DNA of 18,865 nt from Bacteroidota bacterium (GTDB taxonomy: Bacteria; Bacteroidota; Bacteroidia; Chitinophagales; Chitinophagaceae): the NCBI GenBank assembly GCA_023429825.1, contig JAEZDC010000094.1:1-18865 (forward strand). Direction: 5' to 3'. This document shows, piece after piece, positions 7,346 to 14,055 of the stretch. The notes beneath the pieces were generated by a model, which was given only the letters and a program-made list of their open reading frames with translations, did not search any database and had not been told where the DNA came from. The position numbers were made by a program, and so were the translations under genes. Position 1 is the first letter of the stretch; each line of letters begins with the position of its first letter.

Positions 7346-8764
7346 ATGCAGATCAATTGTACAGATAGGGAGTTATTTATCTTTAAGAAGATCGCTCATG
7401 CCGCATGGGAACTCAATCAGCCATGCTACCTGATCGGGGGCTTTGTTCGTGATAAAATAATCGGAAGACCTACCAAAGATGCCGACATCGTTGTCTTAGG
7501 TGATGGCATTGAACTAGCACATAAAATTGCCGAACGTTTTTCTCCTCAGCCTATCGTTTCTTATTTTAAAAATTTTGGTACTGCACACATCAGGCTACCT
7601 GATTTTGAAGTTGAGTTTGTGGGTGCCCGAAAAGAAAGCTACCGTAGCGATAGCCGCAAACCTGAAGTGGTTCCCGGCACTTTAGCGGACGATCAAAACC
7701 GGCGTGATTTCACCATTAATGCGCTTGCAATTAGCCTTAACGAAAAAGATTATGGTGATCTGATAGATCCATTCAATGGTTTGCATGACATAGAACATAA
7801 GATCATTCAAACTCCGCTTAATCCCTTACAAACTTTTAGCGATGATCCGCTGCGAATGATGCGAGCTATTCGCTTTGCTGCACAATTACAATTCAATATT
7901 GCTCCTGCAACTTATGATGCGATCTGCGCAGATAGAGATCGCATAAAGATCGTGTCACAGGAGAGGATCACTGATGAGCTAAACAAAATAATGTTGAGCC
8001 CAAAGCCTTCCATTGGGTGGGACCTACTTTTTAAAACCGGGTTACTGCATATCATCTTTCCCCAGATGGTGGACTTGTATGGTGCTGAGTTTGTTGATGG
8101 CAAAGGCCACAAAGACAACTTCTATCACACATTGCAGGTATTAGATAACATAAGTGAAGTGACGAATGACCTTTGGTTGAGATGGTCTGCGTTATTGCAT
8201 GATATAGGAAAACCTGCTACAAAAAAATTTGAAGAAGATCATGGCTGGACTTTTCACGGACATGAAGTAGTTGGAGCAAGGATGGTCCCAAAGATATTCA
8301 CCAGGCTTAAGCTACCTATGAATGAAAAGATGAGATATGTGCAGAAACTGGTTGCATTACATTTACGGCCAATAAGCTTGACGAAGGAAAATATAACTGA
8401 TAGCGCCATAAGAAGATTATTATTTGATGCTGGTGAGGATATTGATGACCTGATGAAACTTTGCAAAGCAGACATTACCAGCAAAAACAAAATGAAGGTG
8501 AAGAAGTACCTTCAAAACTTTGAATTAGTGGAGCAAAGGCTTATTGAAGTAGAAGAAAGTGATAAGATCAGGAACTGGCAGCCACCTATAACGGGTGAGA
8601 TCATTATGCAAACTTTTGGCATTGCTCCGGGAAAGCAGGTAGGTCTTATCAAGGATGCCATAAGAGAAGCGATACTGGATGGCGATATCGCTAATAATTA
8701 CGAAGCGGCATACCAGTTGATGCTTCAGAAAGGAGCTGAATACAACTTGCAACGGATTGAATAA
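7346..8764 (+). CDS. cca: CCA tRNA nucleotidyltransferase with HD domain
   Basis: Adds or repairs the 3'-terminal CCA of tRNAs from CTP and ATP (class II nucleotidyltransferase). The 472 residues show YLIGGFVRD (28-36) and KDADIVV (44-50, metal-binding D45 and D47). GTLADDQNRRDFTINALAIS lies at 111-130, where RRDFTINA marks the nucleotide-binding region. DPLRMMRAIRFAAQ (167-180) is the conserved RxxRF-type helix. A C-terminal HD phosphohydrolase domain follows, with HKDNFYHTLQVLD (255-267), RWSALLHDIGKP (279-290, H285/D286) and FHGHEVVGARM. The HD part can give 2',3'-cyclic phosphodiesterase or phosphatase activity in related enzymes. A poly(A) polymerase role is the main alternative; as the only such gene in view, a CCA-adding role is more likely. 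The start at 7346 gives a normal family N-terminus. Confidence 0.93.
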   Translation: MQINCTDRELFIFKKIAHAAWELNQPCYLIGGFVRDKIIGRPTKDADIVVLGDGIELAHKIAERFSPQPIVSYFKNFGTAHIRLPDFEVEFVGARKESYRSDSRKPEVVPGTLADDQNRRDFTINALAISLNEKDYGDLIDPFNGLHDIEHKIIQTPLNPLQTFSDDPLRMMRAIRFAAQLQFNIAPATYDAICADRDRIKIVSQERITDELNKIMLSPKPSIGWDLLFKTGLLHIIFPQMVDLYGAEFVDGKGHKDNFYHTLQVLDNISEVTNDLWLRWSALLHDIGKPATKKFEEDHGWTFHGHEVVGARMVPKIFTRLKLPMNEKMRYVQKLVALHLRPISLTKENITDSAIRRLLFDAGEDIDDLMKLCKADITSKNKMKVKKYLQNFELVEQRLIEVEESDKIRNWQPPITGEIIMQTFGIAPGKQVGLIKDAIREAILDGDIANNYEAAYQLMLQKGAEYNLQRIE

Positions 8765-8765
8765 G

Positions 8766-8793
8766 TTGTATTTTCGTCAGAGCCACAGATTTG
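8766..8793 (+). promoter_or_regulatory. Putative promoter for the PRiA4-ORF3-like gene
   Basis: TTG at 8766-8768, a 17-bp spacer, and CAGATTTG at 8786-8793, identical in its second box to the sites at 2083-2090 and 10511-10518. ATG is at 8828. It lies directly after the cca stop (8762-8764). Confidence 0.45.
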
Positions 8794-8827
8794 CACAATT
8801 TCGTATCAATCAGAAATCATTTACCGA

Positions 8828-9400
8828 ATGGCAGTATTAAAGTTCAGAGCATATTTCGAAGAAGATGATAGTGTGTACCGCGATATAGTAATCAAGCATA
8901 CGCAAACTTTCCAGGACCTGCACTATGCAATTTTGAAATCTTTTGAATTCGATAATAAACACCAGGCTACGTTTTATCGCAGCAATGATAATTGGCTACG
9001 CGGGAGAGAGATCAGTTTTGAGAAATACGATAAAGAATATAAAGCAGAGCCTTTACTGATGGAGCAAACGACCATTGGTAGCGAGATAAAAGATACCAAT
9101 CAAAAATTTATTTACGTATACGATTTTGCAAAGAACTGGACCTTCCTGATCGAATTGATCAACGTAAGCAAAGAAGAAAATCCTAAGATCATTTATCCCG
9201 CCACTAGCAGAACAGAAGGTATTGGGCCACAGCAATACGGAACTAAAAGTTTACTTGGAAATAAATTCAATGAGATCGAAGAAAAATATGATCTCAATAA
9301 CATGGACATGACAGGCTTTGGTGAAGAAGGTGAAGAAGGAACCGAAGCAGAAGAAGATTTGGGAGCAGATGCAGGAGAAGAAGGAAAAGATGATTATTAA
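8828..9400 (+). CDS. PRiA4 ORF3-like protein with acidic C-terminal tail
   Basis: The protein resembles the plasmid pRiA4b ORF-3 family, often labelled IS1096 passenger TnpR-like although no recombinase activity is established. Visible family features are the strand-rich N-terminus (AVLKFRAYFEEDDSVYRDI, residues 2-20), a helix with FQDLHYAILKSFEFDNKHQATFY (28-50), and YVYDFAKNWTFLIELI (96-111), the most conserved segment. The later region YPATSRTEGIGPQQYGTKSL (123-142) is degenerate against the Pro/Gly/Cys-rich block I associate with the family. The last 30 residues are almost all Glu, Asp, Gly and Ala, an acidic disordered tail. No transposase or inverted terminal repeats flank it, so its place between cca and miaA looks stable. 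Function unknown. A terminator-like hairpin follows 22 nt after its stop. Confidence 0.82.
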   Translation: MAVLKFRAYFEEDDSVYRDIVIKHTQTFQDLHYAILKSFEFDNKHQATFYRSNDNWLRGREISFEKYDKEYKAEPLLMEQTTIGSEIKDTNQKFIYVYDFAKNWTFLIELINVSKEENPKIIYPATSRTEGIGPQQYGTKSLLGNKFNEIEEKYDLNNMDMTGFGEEGEEGTEAEEDLGADAGEEGKDDY

Positions 9401-9421
9401 GATTGACTAATAGATTTTTGC

Positions 9422-9444
9422 ATGCCTCATTAGAGGCATTTTTT
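9422..9444 (+). terminator. Intrinsic terminator between the PRiA4-like gene and miaA
   Basis: ATGCCTC (9422-9428), a 4-nt loop ATTA, GAGGCAT (9433-9439), then an uninterrupted T-run to 9444. This is a canonical hairpin plus U-tract ending the PRiA4-like transcript. It ends only 5 nt before the miaA ATG, leaving no room for a promoter downstream of it. Confidence 0.8.
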
Positions 9445-9449
9445 CTTCG

Positions 9450-10358
9450 ATGGATCCGCAGAAAATGATAATAGTAATTGTTGGGCCTACCGCTGTTGGT
9501 AAAACCGCATTTGCAATAGACGTAGCAAAACACTTTGGCACAGAGATTATCTCAGCTGATTCAAGACAGTGCTACAAGGAATTGAATATTGGCGTAGCTA
9601 AACCATCAACTGAAGAATTGGAATCTGTAAAGCATTATTTTATTAACTCACATTCTATTCATGAAGAGGTGAATGCTGCAGTCTTCGAGAATTATTCGTT
9701 ACAAGCGGCGGAGAGTATATTCACCAAGAATGATATTGCTGTGATGGTTGGTGGTACAGGCTTATATGTAAAAGCTTTTTGCGAGGGAATGGATGATATT
9801 CCACAGATAGATGCCGTAATAAGAAAAACCATCATCTCACACTATGAAGAAAAAGGGCTTTTGTGGTTGCAGGAAGAGATACAAAAGAAAGACCCTGCCT
9901 TTTGGGCTAATGCGGAACAGCAAAATCCGCAACGATTGATGCGGGCTTTGGAAGTAATTGAGTCTACTGGTAAATCCATAGTTGAATTTAGAAAGGGTAA
10001 AAAAACGGAGCGTCCCTTTCGCATTATCAGGATCGGATTGGAATTACCTAAAGATATTCTACATGAGCGCATTAATAAAAGGGTTGACCAAATGATCGCA
10101 GCAGGGTTAATAGATGAAGCAAAGCCTTTGCAAGAGCATCAACACCTGAATGCATTACAAACTGTAGGTTATAAAGAATTGTTTGATGCTTTTAAGGGAA
10201 AGCTCAGTACAGATAAAGCAATTGAAGAAATAAAGAAGAACACCAGGCATTATGCAAAAAGACAAATGACGTGGTTTAAGAAGGATCATACAATTCAATG
10301 GATGGTCCCTGGCGCACTCAACGAAGCTACTCATCTAATTATGCATTCTGTGCAATAA
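9450..10358 (+). CDS. miaA: tRNA dimethylallyltransferase
   Basis: Transfers dimethylallyl from DMAPP to N6 of A37 in tRNAs reading UNN codons, giving i6A37. The 302 residues, close to the usual 300-316, contain the P-loop GPTAVGKT (12-19) and ISADSRQCYKELNIGVAKPS (34-53, with catalytic Asp and substrate-recognition residues). GGTGLYVKAF lies at 101-110, NPQRLMRALEV at 159-169, TVGYKEL at 238-244 and TRHYAKRQMTWF at 265-276. ATG 9450 is taken as the start; ATG 9465 (MIIVIVGPT) is equally compatible with the family. The hairpin terminator ending at 9444 means miaA expression needs either read-through or a promoter overlapping the hairpin. A weak box GATTTTTG is at 9413-9420. Confidence 0.95.
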   Translation: MDPQKMIIVIVGPTAVGKTAFAIDVAKHFGTEIISADSRQCYKELNIGVAKPSTEELESVKHYFINSHSIHEEVNAAVFENYSLQAAESIFTKNDIAVMVGGTGLYVKAFCEGMDDIPQIDAVIRKTIISHYEEKGLLWLQEEIQKKDPAFWANAEQQNPQRLMRALEVIESTGKSIVEFRKGKKTERPFRIIRIGLELPKDILHERINKRVDQMIAAGLIDEAKPLQEHQHLNALQTVGYKELFDAFKGKLSTDKAIEEIKKNTRHYAKRQMTWFKKDHTIQWMVPGALNEATHLIMHSVQ

Positions 10359-10385
10359 TTGTTCAGCAAAAGTATCAGATGCTTG

Positions 10386-10406
10386 AAGGGTGCGACGCAA
10401 CGATGC
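10386..10406 (+). repeat. Interspersed intergenic repeat, copy 2
   Basis: AAGG then GTGCGACGCAACGATGC (10390-10406), the reverse complement of the element at 4199-4219 with one mismatch in 21 bases. It lies about 140 bp before the M16 start at 10549. The flanking bases beyond the 21-mer do not obviously match copy 1. Confidence 0.6.
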
Positions 10407-10421
10407 CAAATAGCGATAGAA

Positions 10422-10474
10422 CCGCTTGTGGCACAATACAAAGGCCTTATATGGCTTTAGCCTTTGATAAGCGG
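10422..10474. repeat. Nested inverted repeats upstream of the M16 genes
   Basis: An outer pair CCGCTT (10422-10427) / AAGCGG (10469-10474) encloses an inner perfect pair CAAAGGC (10439-10445) / GCCTTTG (10460-10466). Together they can fold into one extended hairpin with an internal loop. No long T-run follows, so a simple terminator is unlikely. It could be part of a REP-like element together with the repeat at 10386-10406, or a structured 3' end of the miaA transcript. Confidence 0.45.
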
Positions 10475-10489
10475 CTAAAATTATTGACC

Positions 10490-10518
10490 TTGCGGTGTAT
10501 TTATTAATCACAGATTTG
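10490..10518 (+). promoter_or_regulatory. Putative promoter for the M16 peptidase pair
   Basis: TTG at 10490-10492, an 18-bp spacer, and CAGATTTG at 10511-10518. This is the third occurrence of the same second box in the window. The M16 ATG lies at 10549. Confidence 0.48.
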
Positions 10519-10529
10519 GCAATTTGCCA
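10517..10529. promoter_or_regulatory. Operator-like 13-bp palindrome at the M16 promoter
   Basis: TGGCAA-T-TTGCCA is a perfect palindrome with 6-bp arms. Its left end overlaps the last two bases of the -7 box and it covers the expected transcription start, a typical repressor position. No candidate regulator gene is in the window. Confidence 0.4.
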
Positions 10530-10548
10530 CACATTTAAAATACCAGTG

Positions 10549-11892
10549 ATGAAAAGAGGTTTTTTATTACTTGCAACCACCGTTTTCCTGACCACAGGGT
10601 TGCACGCTCAGCGAAAAATTGAATTTGAGAAGTACAAACTCTCTAATGGTCTTACGGTTATCTTACACAAAGACAACTCGGCTCCTGTTGTTGCCGTAAC
10701 TGCCTTATACCATGTAGGCAGTAAAAATGAAAACCCAGAACGTACCGGCTTCGCACATTTCTTTGAGCACCTGTTGTTTGAAGGATCTAAAAATATCAAA
10801 AGAGGAGAGTTTGATAAATATGTAACCAACGCCGGTGGTGCTTTGAATGCCAATACCAGCCAGGACAGAACTTTTTATTATGAATTGCTTCCGTCTAATC
10901 AACTGGAATTGGGTCTTTGGTTAGAAAGCGAAAGAATGATGCATGCAAACATCGAGGACATTGGTGTGAATACGCAGCGTGAAGTTGTAAAGGAAGAAAA
11001 GAGACAGCGGATAGACAACCAACCTTACGGAACCGTTTTAATAGAAGTATTGAAGAGAGCGTTTAAAGAACATCCGTATCGCTGGGCTCCGATAGGAAGC
11101 ATGGAACATCTGAATGCGGCATCCCTGAAGGAGTTCATTGAATTCTATAAAACCTACTATGTTCCTGAAAATTGTGTGCTCTCTATTGCAGGTGATTTTG
11201 ATGCTGCCAAGACCAAAGATCTGATACAGGCTTATTTCGGAGAGATACCAAAGGGCGTCAACACTATAAAGAGGCCTACAATAGTTGAACCTCCTTTGGG
11301 TGGTGAAGTAAGAGATACTGTTTATGATAATATTCAATTGCCTGCCGTGATCCAGGCCTACCGGGCACCTAAGCAAGGCAGCAAAGAATACTACGCCTTT
11401 AACGTATTATCTACACTATTGAGTGGTGGTGAATCGTCCCGGATGAATAAGATACTTATTGATGAAAAAGAAATTGCAGTTGCTGCTTTTGCGGCACCCC
11501 TCTTCAATGAAGATGCAGGTTTATTCATCAATTACGCTTTGCCAAATATGGGTATCACACCAGATAAATTAGAGGTGGCGGTTGATTCGATCATTAATCA
11601 ACTCAAAACGCAATTGGTCTCTGAAAAAGAATTCCAGAAAGTGCAGAACCAGATAGAAAGTGAATTCATCAGCAGCAATGCAACGATGGCGGGAATAGCA
11701 GAAAGCCTGGCGAATTACCAGGTATATTTTGGGGATGCCAATCTGATCAATACAGAAATTCAGAAATATCGTGCTGTTACAAGGCAGGAGTTAATGGATG
11801 TGGCAAAGAAATACTTCAATAAAAATAATCGTGTAGTGCTGTATTACCTGCCAAAGAACAGCCAACAACAGAATCAAAGCGAAGAAAAATAA
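10549..11892 (+). CDS. M16B zinc metallopeptidase, catalytic subunit (exported)
   Basis: A 447-residue peptidase of the insulinase/mitochondrial processing peptidase family. Residues 1-20 (MKRGFLLLATTVFLTTGLHA, then Q) form a signal peptide, so it acts in the periplasm or at the surface. The inverted zinc motif HFFEH gives H70, E73 (catalytic) and H74. The third ligand is in REVVKEEKRQ (E149 or E150), about 76 residues later as the family requires. Conserved neighbours are SNGLTVILHKD (32-42), NAGGALNANTSQDRTFYY (94-111) and the second half-domain from about residue 225. The frame extends left to GTG 10495, but ATG 10549 starts exactly at the signal peptide. It is followed after 31 nt by a dead M16 partner, the arrangement of heterodimeric M16B peptidases. 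The substrate is unknown. Confidence 0.93.
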   Translation: MKRGFLLLATTVFLTTGLHAQRKIEFEKYKLSNGLTVILHKDNSAPVVAVTALYHVGSKNENPERTGFAHFFEHLLFEGSKNIKRGEFDKYVTNAGGALNANTSQDRTFYYELLPSNQLELGLWLESERMMHANIEDIGVNTQREVVKEEKRQRIDNQPYGTVLIEVLKRAFKEHPYRWAPIGSMEHLNAASLKEFIEFYKTYYVPENCVLSIAGDFDAAKTKDLIQAYFGEIPKGVNTIKRPTIVEPPLGGEVRDTVYDNIQLPAVIQAYRAPKQGSKEYYAFNVLSTLLSGGESSRMNKILIDEKEIAVAAFAAPLFNEDAGLFINYALPNMGITPDKLEVAVDSIINQLKTQLVSEKEFQKVQNQIESEFISSNATMAGIAESLANYQVYFGDANLINTEIQKYRAVTRQELMDVAKKYFNKNNRVVLYYLPKNSQQQNQSEEK

Positions 11893-11923
11893 ATCATCAC
11901 GTTGAATAATTATAAATAAAAAC

Positions 11924-13993
11924 ATGAAGAAGATATTTTCATTTTTACTAGCGCTCACCCCTCTGATGGTTATTGCACAGGTTAATATAAACAGAAGCAA
12001 AGCTCCCCAACCTGCACCTGCACCTAAGATACAGATACCAGACCCAGCAAGCTTTACTTTAGCGAACGGCCTGAAAGTTTTTGTAGTGCAGAATACAAAG
12101 TTGCCGAGAGTAAATGTTACCCTTACTATTGATCGTGATCCTGTGGTGGAGGGAAATAAAGCAGGGATGGTTTCATTAGCGGGTGAGCTGATGAAACGAG
12201 GTACCAAAAAAATGAGTAAAGCCCAGCTTGATGAAGCCGTAGATTTTTTAGGAGGTAGCCTATCCGCATCTTCCACTACTGTATCTGCATCCTCGCTGAA
12301 GAAAAACTTCCCAAAGCTAATGGGACTAATGGCTGACGTTGTATTACGCCCGGCATTTTCTCAAGAAGAATTAGAGAAAATCAGGAAGCAAAGCCTCACT
12401 GCTTTGCAAGCTGCCAAAGACAATCCGACTTCTATTGCATCTAACGTGGTTAACAAGCTGGTATATGGCAGCGATCATCCTTATGGTGAGATTGAAACTG
12501 AAGAGACATTAAAGAACATCACCCTTGAGGATATAAAAAGCTATTATGCTGCATACTGGAAGCCTAATATTGGCTACCTTATTTTTGTAGGCGATATAAC
12601 CACTGCAGAGGCTAAGATATTAGCTGAAACCCATTTCAATAACTGGAAAAGTGGTGAAGTACCCAAAGGAAAGTTTACCGATCCTGCACCTCCTTCGAAA
12701 ACTTATATCGCAGTAGTTGATCGTCCCGCTTCGGTACAAAGTGTTATACGATTAGTTGCGCCTATTAATCTTAAACCCGGCAGTGAAAATGCTATTGCAG
12801 CTTCTGTAATGAATAATGTCCTTGGGGGATCTGCTTCTGCAAGATTGTTCATGAACCTGAGAGAAAGGCATGGATTCACTTATGGCGCTTATTCTTCTTT
12901 AAGTCCTGATAAATTAGTGGGGATATTCAATGCGAATGCTTCGGTAAGAAATGAAAAAACAGATAGTGCCATTGCCGAGTTTTTGAATGAGATGAATAGA
13001 ATACGCACTGAGGAAGTAAGCGAAGATGAATTGTCAAGGATAAAGAATTATTTATCCGGCAGCTTCGCGAGATCTTTAGAATCTCCCTCTACTATCGCAA
13101 GCTTTGCACTGGATATCGCACGATATAAATTACCAAAAGATTATTACAGAAATTATCTAACCAACCTTGCCAACATCACATCAAATGATATACAGAAGGC
13201 AGCAAACAATTATATAGTTCCGGACAACTTGCATATAGTAATCGTAGGTAATGCTAAGGAAATAGCTAAGGGCCTGGAGAAGTATGGGCAAATCAGGTAT
13301 TTTGATATTTATGGCAATGAGAAAGCTGCGCCTGTACAAAAGAAAGTAGATGCATCTGTAACAGCAGAAAGTATCATCAAAAAAGCCATTGAAGCAATGG
13401 GCGGTGAAGCTGCAATAGGCGGAATAAAAGATATCAGCCTGAATGGCACAGCTTCTCTTATGGGCCAGGAAGCCAGTGTTACACAAAAAGCAATTATCCC
13501 TTCTGCTTATAGCTTTGAAATGAGTGTGCAGGGAATGTCTTTACAAAAAGATCTATTAAAAAACGGTGAGTATACACGAGTTGGAAGAGCAGGCAACCGG
13601 CCTGCTGATGAAAAAGGTAAAGAAGAACTGGATGAGAAGGCTTCATTTTTTACTGAAGCTTACATGCTTAAGAAAGGCGGCTACCAGTTCACTGTTAAAG
13701 GAATTGAGCCTGTAGAGGATAAAGATGCCTATGTAGTGGAGGTAAAAACGCCTAAAGGAAGATCGTTCACCAATTACTATGATGTTGTTTCAGGTCTTCC
13801 CGTAAAAACACAGTCTCTCCGTGAATCTGCTATGGGTGCTGTAACTGTGTCGGCTTTTTTTAGAGATTACAAGGATTTTAATGGGGTGAAGATCCCTACA
13901 AAAGTTATTAATGATCTCGGGCAAATAAAACTAGAAGTGAATTTTACAGATATTAAAGTGAATGCAGGTTTGAAAGTGGAAGACATCAAATAA
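11924..13993 (+). CDS. M16 peptidase, non-catalytic partner with C-terminal LolA-like domain
   Basis: A 689-residue exported protein with a signal peptide at 1-18 (MKKIFSFLLALTPLMVIA, cut before Q). Residues about 40-460 carry two M16 half-domains. At the place of HxxEH it reads SLAGELMKRG (84-93), so the zinc site is missing and it should be inactive alone. The second half keeps SARLFMNLRERHGFTYGAYS (305-324), the Arg/Tyr-bearing segment that supplies substrate-binding residues in paired M16B enzymes. From about residue 480 a further domain begins with AIEAMGGEAAIGGI and ends with YYDVVSGLPVK, FRDYKDFNGVKIPTKV and VNFTDIKVN. This beta-rich pattern resembles LolA/LppX-type lipoprotein-sorting folds; that match is by eye. 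A strong terminator follows at once. Confidence 0.88.
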   Translation: MKKIFSFLLALTPLMVIAQVNINRSKAPQPAPAPKIQIPDPASFTLANGLKVFVVQNTKLPRVNVTLTIDRDPVVEGNKAGMVSLAGELMKRGTKKMSKAQLDEAVDFLGGSLSASSTTVSASSLKKNFPKLMGLMADVVLRPAFSQEELEKIRKQSLTALQAAKDNPTSIASNVVNKLVYGSDHPYGEIETEETLKNITLEDIKSYYAAYWKPNIGYLIFVGDITTAEAKILAETHFNNWKSGEVPKGKFTDPAPPSKTYIAVVDRPASVQSVIRLVAPINLKPGSENAIAASVMNNVLGGSASARLFMNLRERHGFTYGAYSSLSPDKLVGIFNANASVRNEKTDSAIAEFLNEMNRIRTEEVSEDELSRIKNYLSGSFARSLESPSTIASFALDIARYKLPKDYYRNYLTNLANITSNDIQKAANNYIVPDNLHIVIVGNAKEIAKGLEKYGQIRYFDIYGNEKAAPVQKKVDASVTAESIIKKAIEAMGGEAAIGGIKDISLNGTASLMGQEASVTQKAIIPSAYSFEMSVQGMSLQKDLLKNGEYTRVGRAGNRPADEKGKEELDEKASFFTEAYMLKKGGYQFTVKGIEPVEDKDAYVVEVKTPKGRSFTNYYDVVSGLPVKTQSLRESAMGAVTVSAFFRDYKDFNGVKIPTKVINDLGQIKLEVNFTDIKVNAGLKVEDIK

Positions 13994-14008
13994 AATATCC
14001 TGTCTAAC

Positions 14009-14041
14009 AAAAAATCCTACAATAAACTTGTAGGATTTTTT
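14009..14041. terminator. Bidirectional intrinsic terminator
   Basis: A perfect 14-bp stem, 14009-14022 pairing with 14028-14041 (core ATCCTACAA / TTGTAGGAT) and a 5-nt loop TAAAC. A-rich and T-rich flanks give a U-tract on either strand. It lies between the convergent M16 partner gene and the macroglobulin gene. Confidence 0.88.
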
Positions 14042-14055
14042 TATTATACCAAGGC

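Noticed and set aside
8828..9400. Mobile element suggested by the IS1096/TnpR label of the PRiA4-like family
   Set aside because: No transposase, terminal inverted repeats, target duplication or composition shift is visible around it.
10298..10507. Open frame of 69 codons across the miaA 3' end and the gap
   Set aside because: It overlaps miaA in another frame and then reads through the shared repeat and inverted repeats. The composition is not protein-like.
10495..10548. N-terminal extension of the M16 catalytic subunit from GTG 10495
   Set aside because: It would put 18 residues before a clean signal peptide and cover the promoter box. ATG 10549 is preferred.
10335..10595. Minus-strand frame of 86 codons over the miaA-M16 gap
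   Set aside because: It runs antisense through the M16 promoter and signal peptide region and through repeat DNA. No family or start signal supports it.
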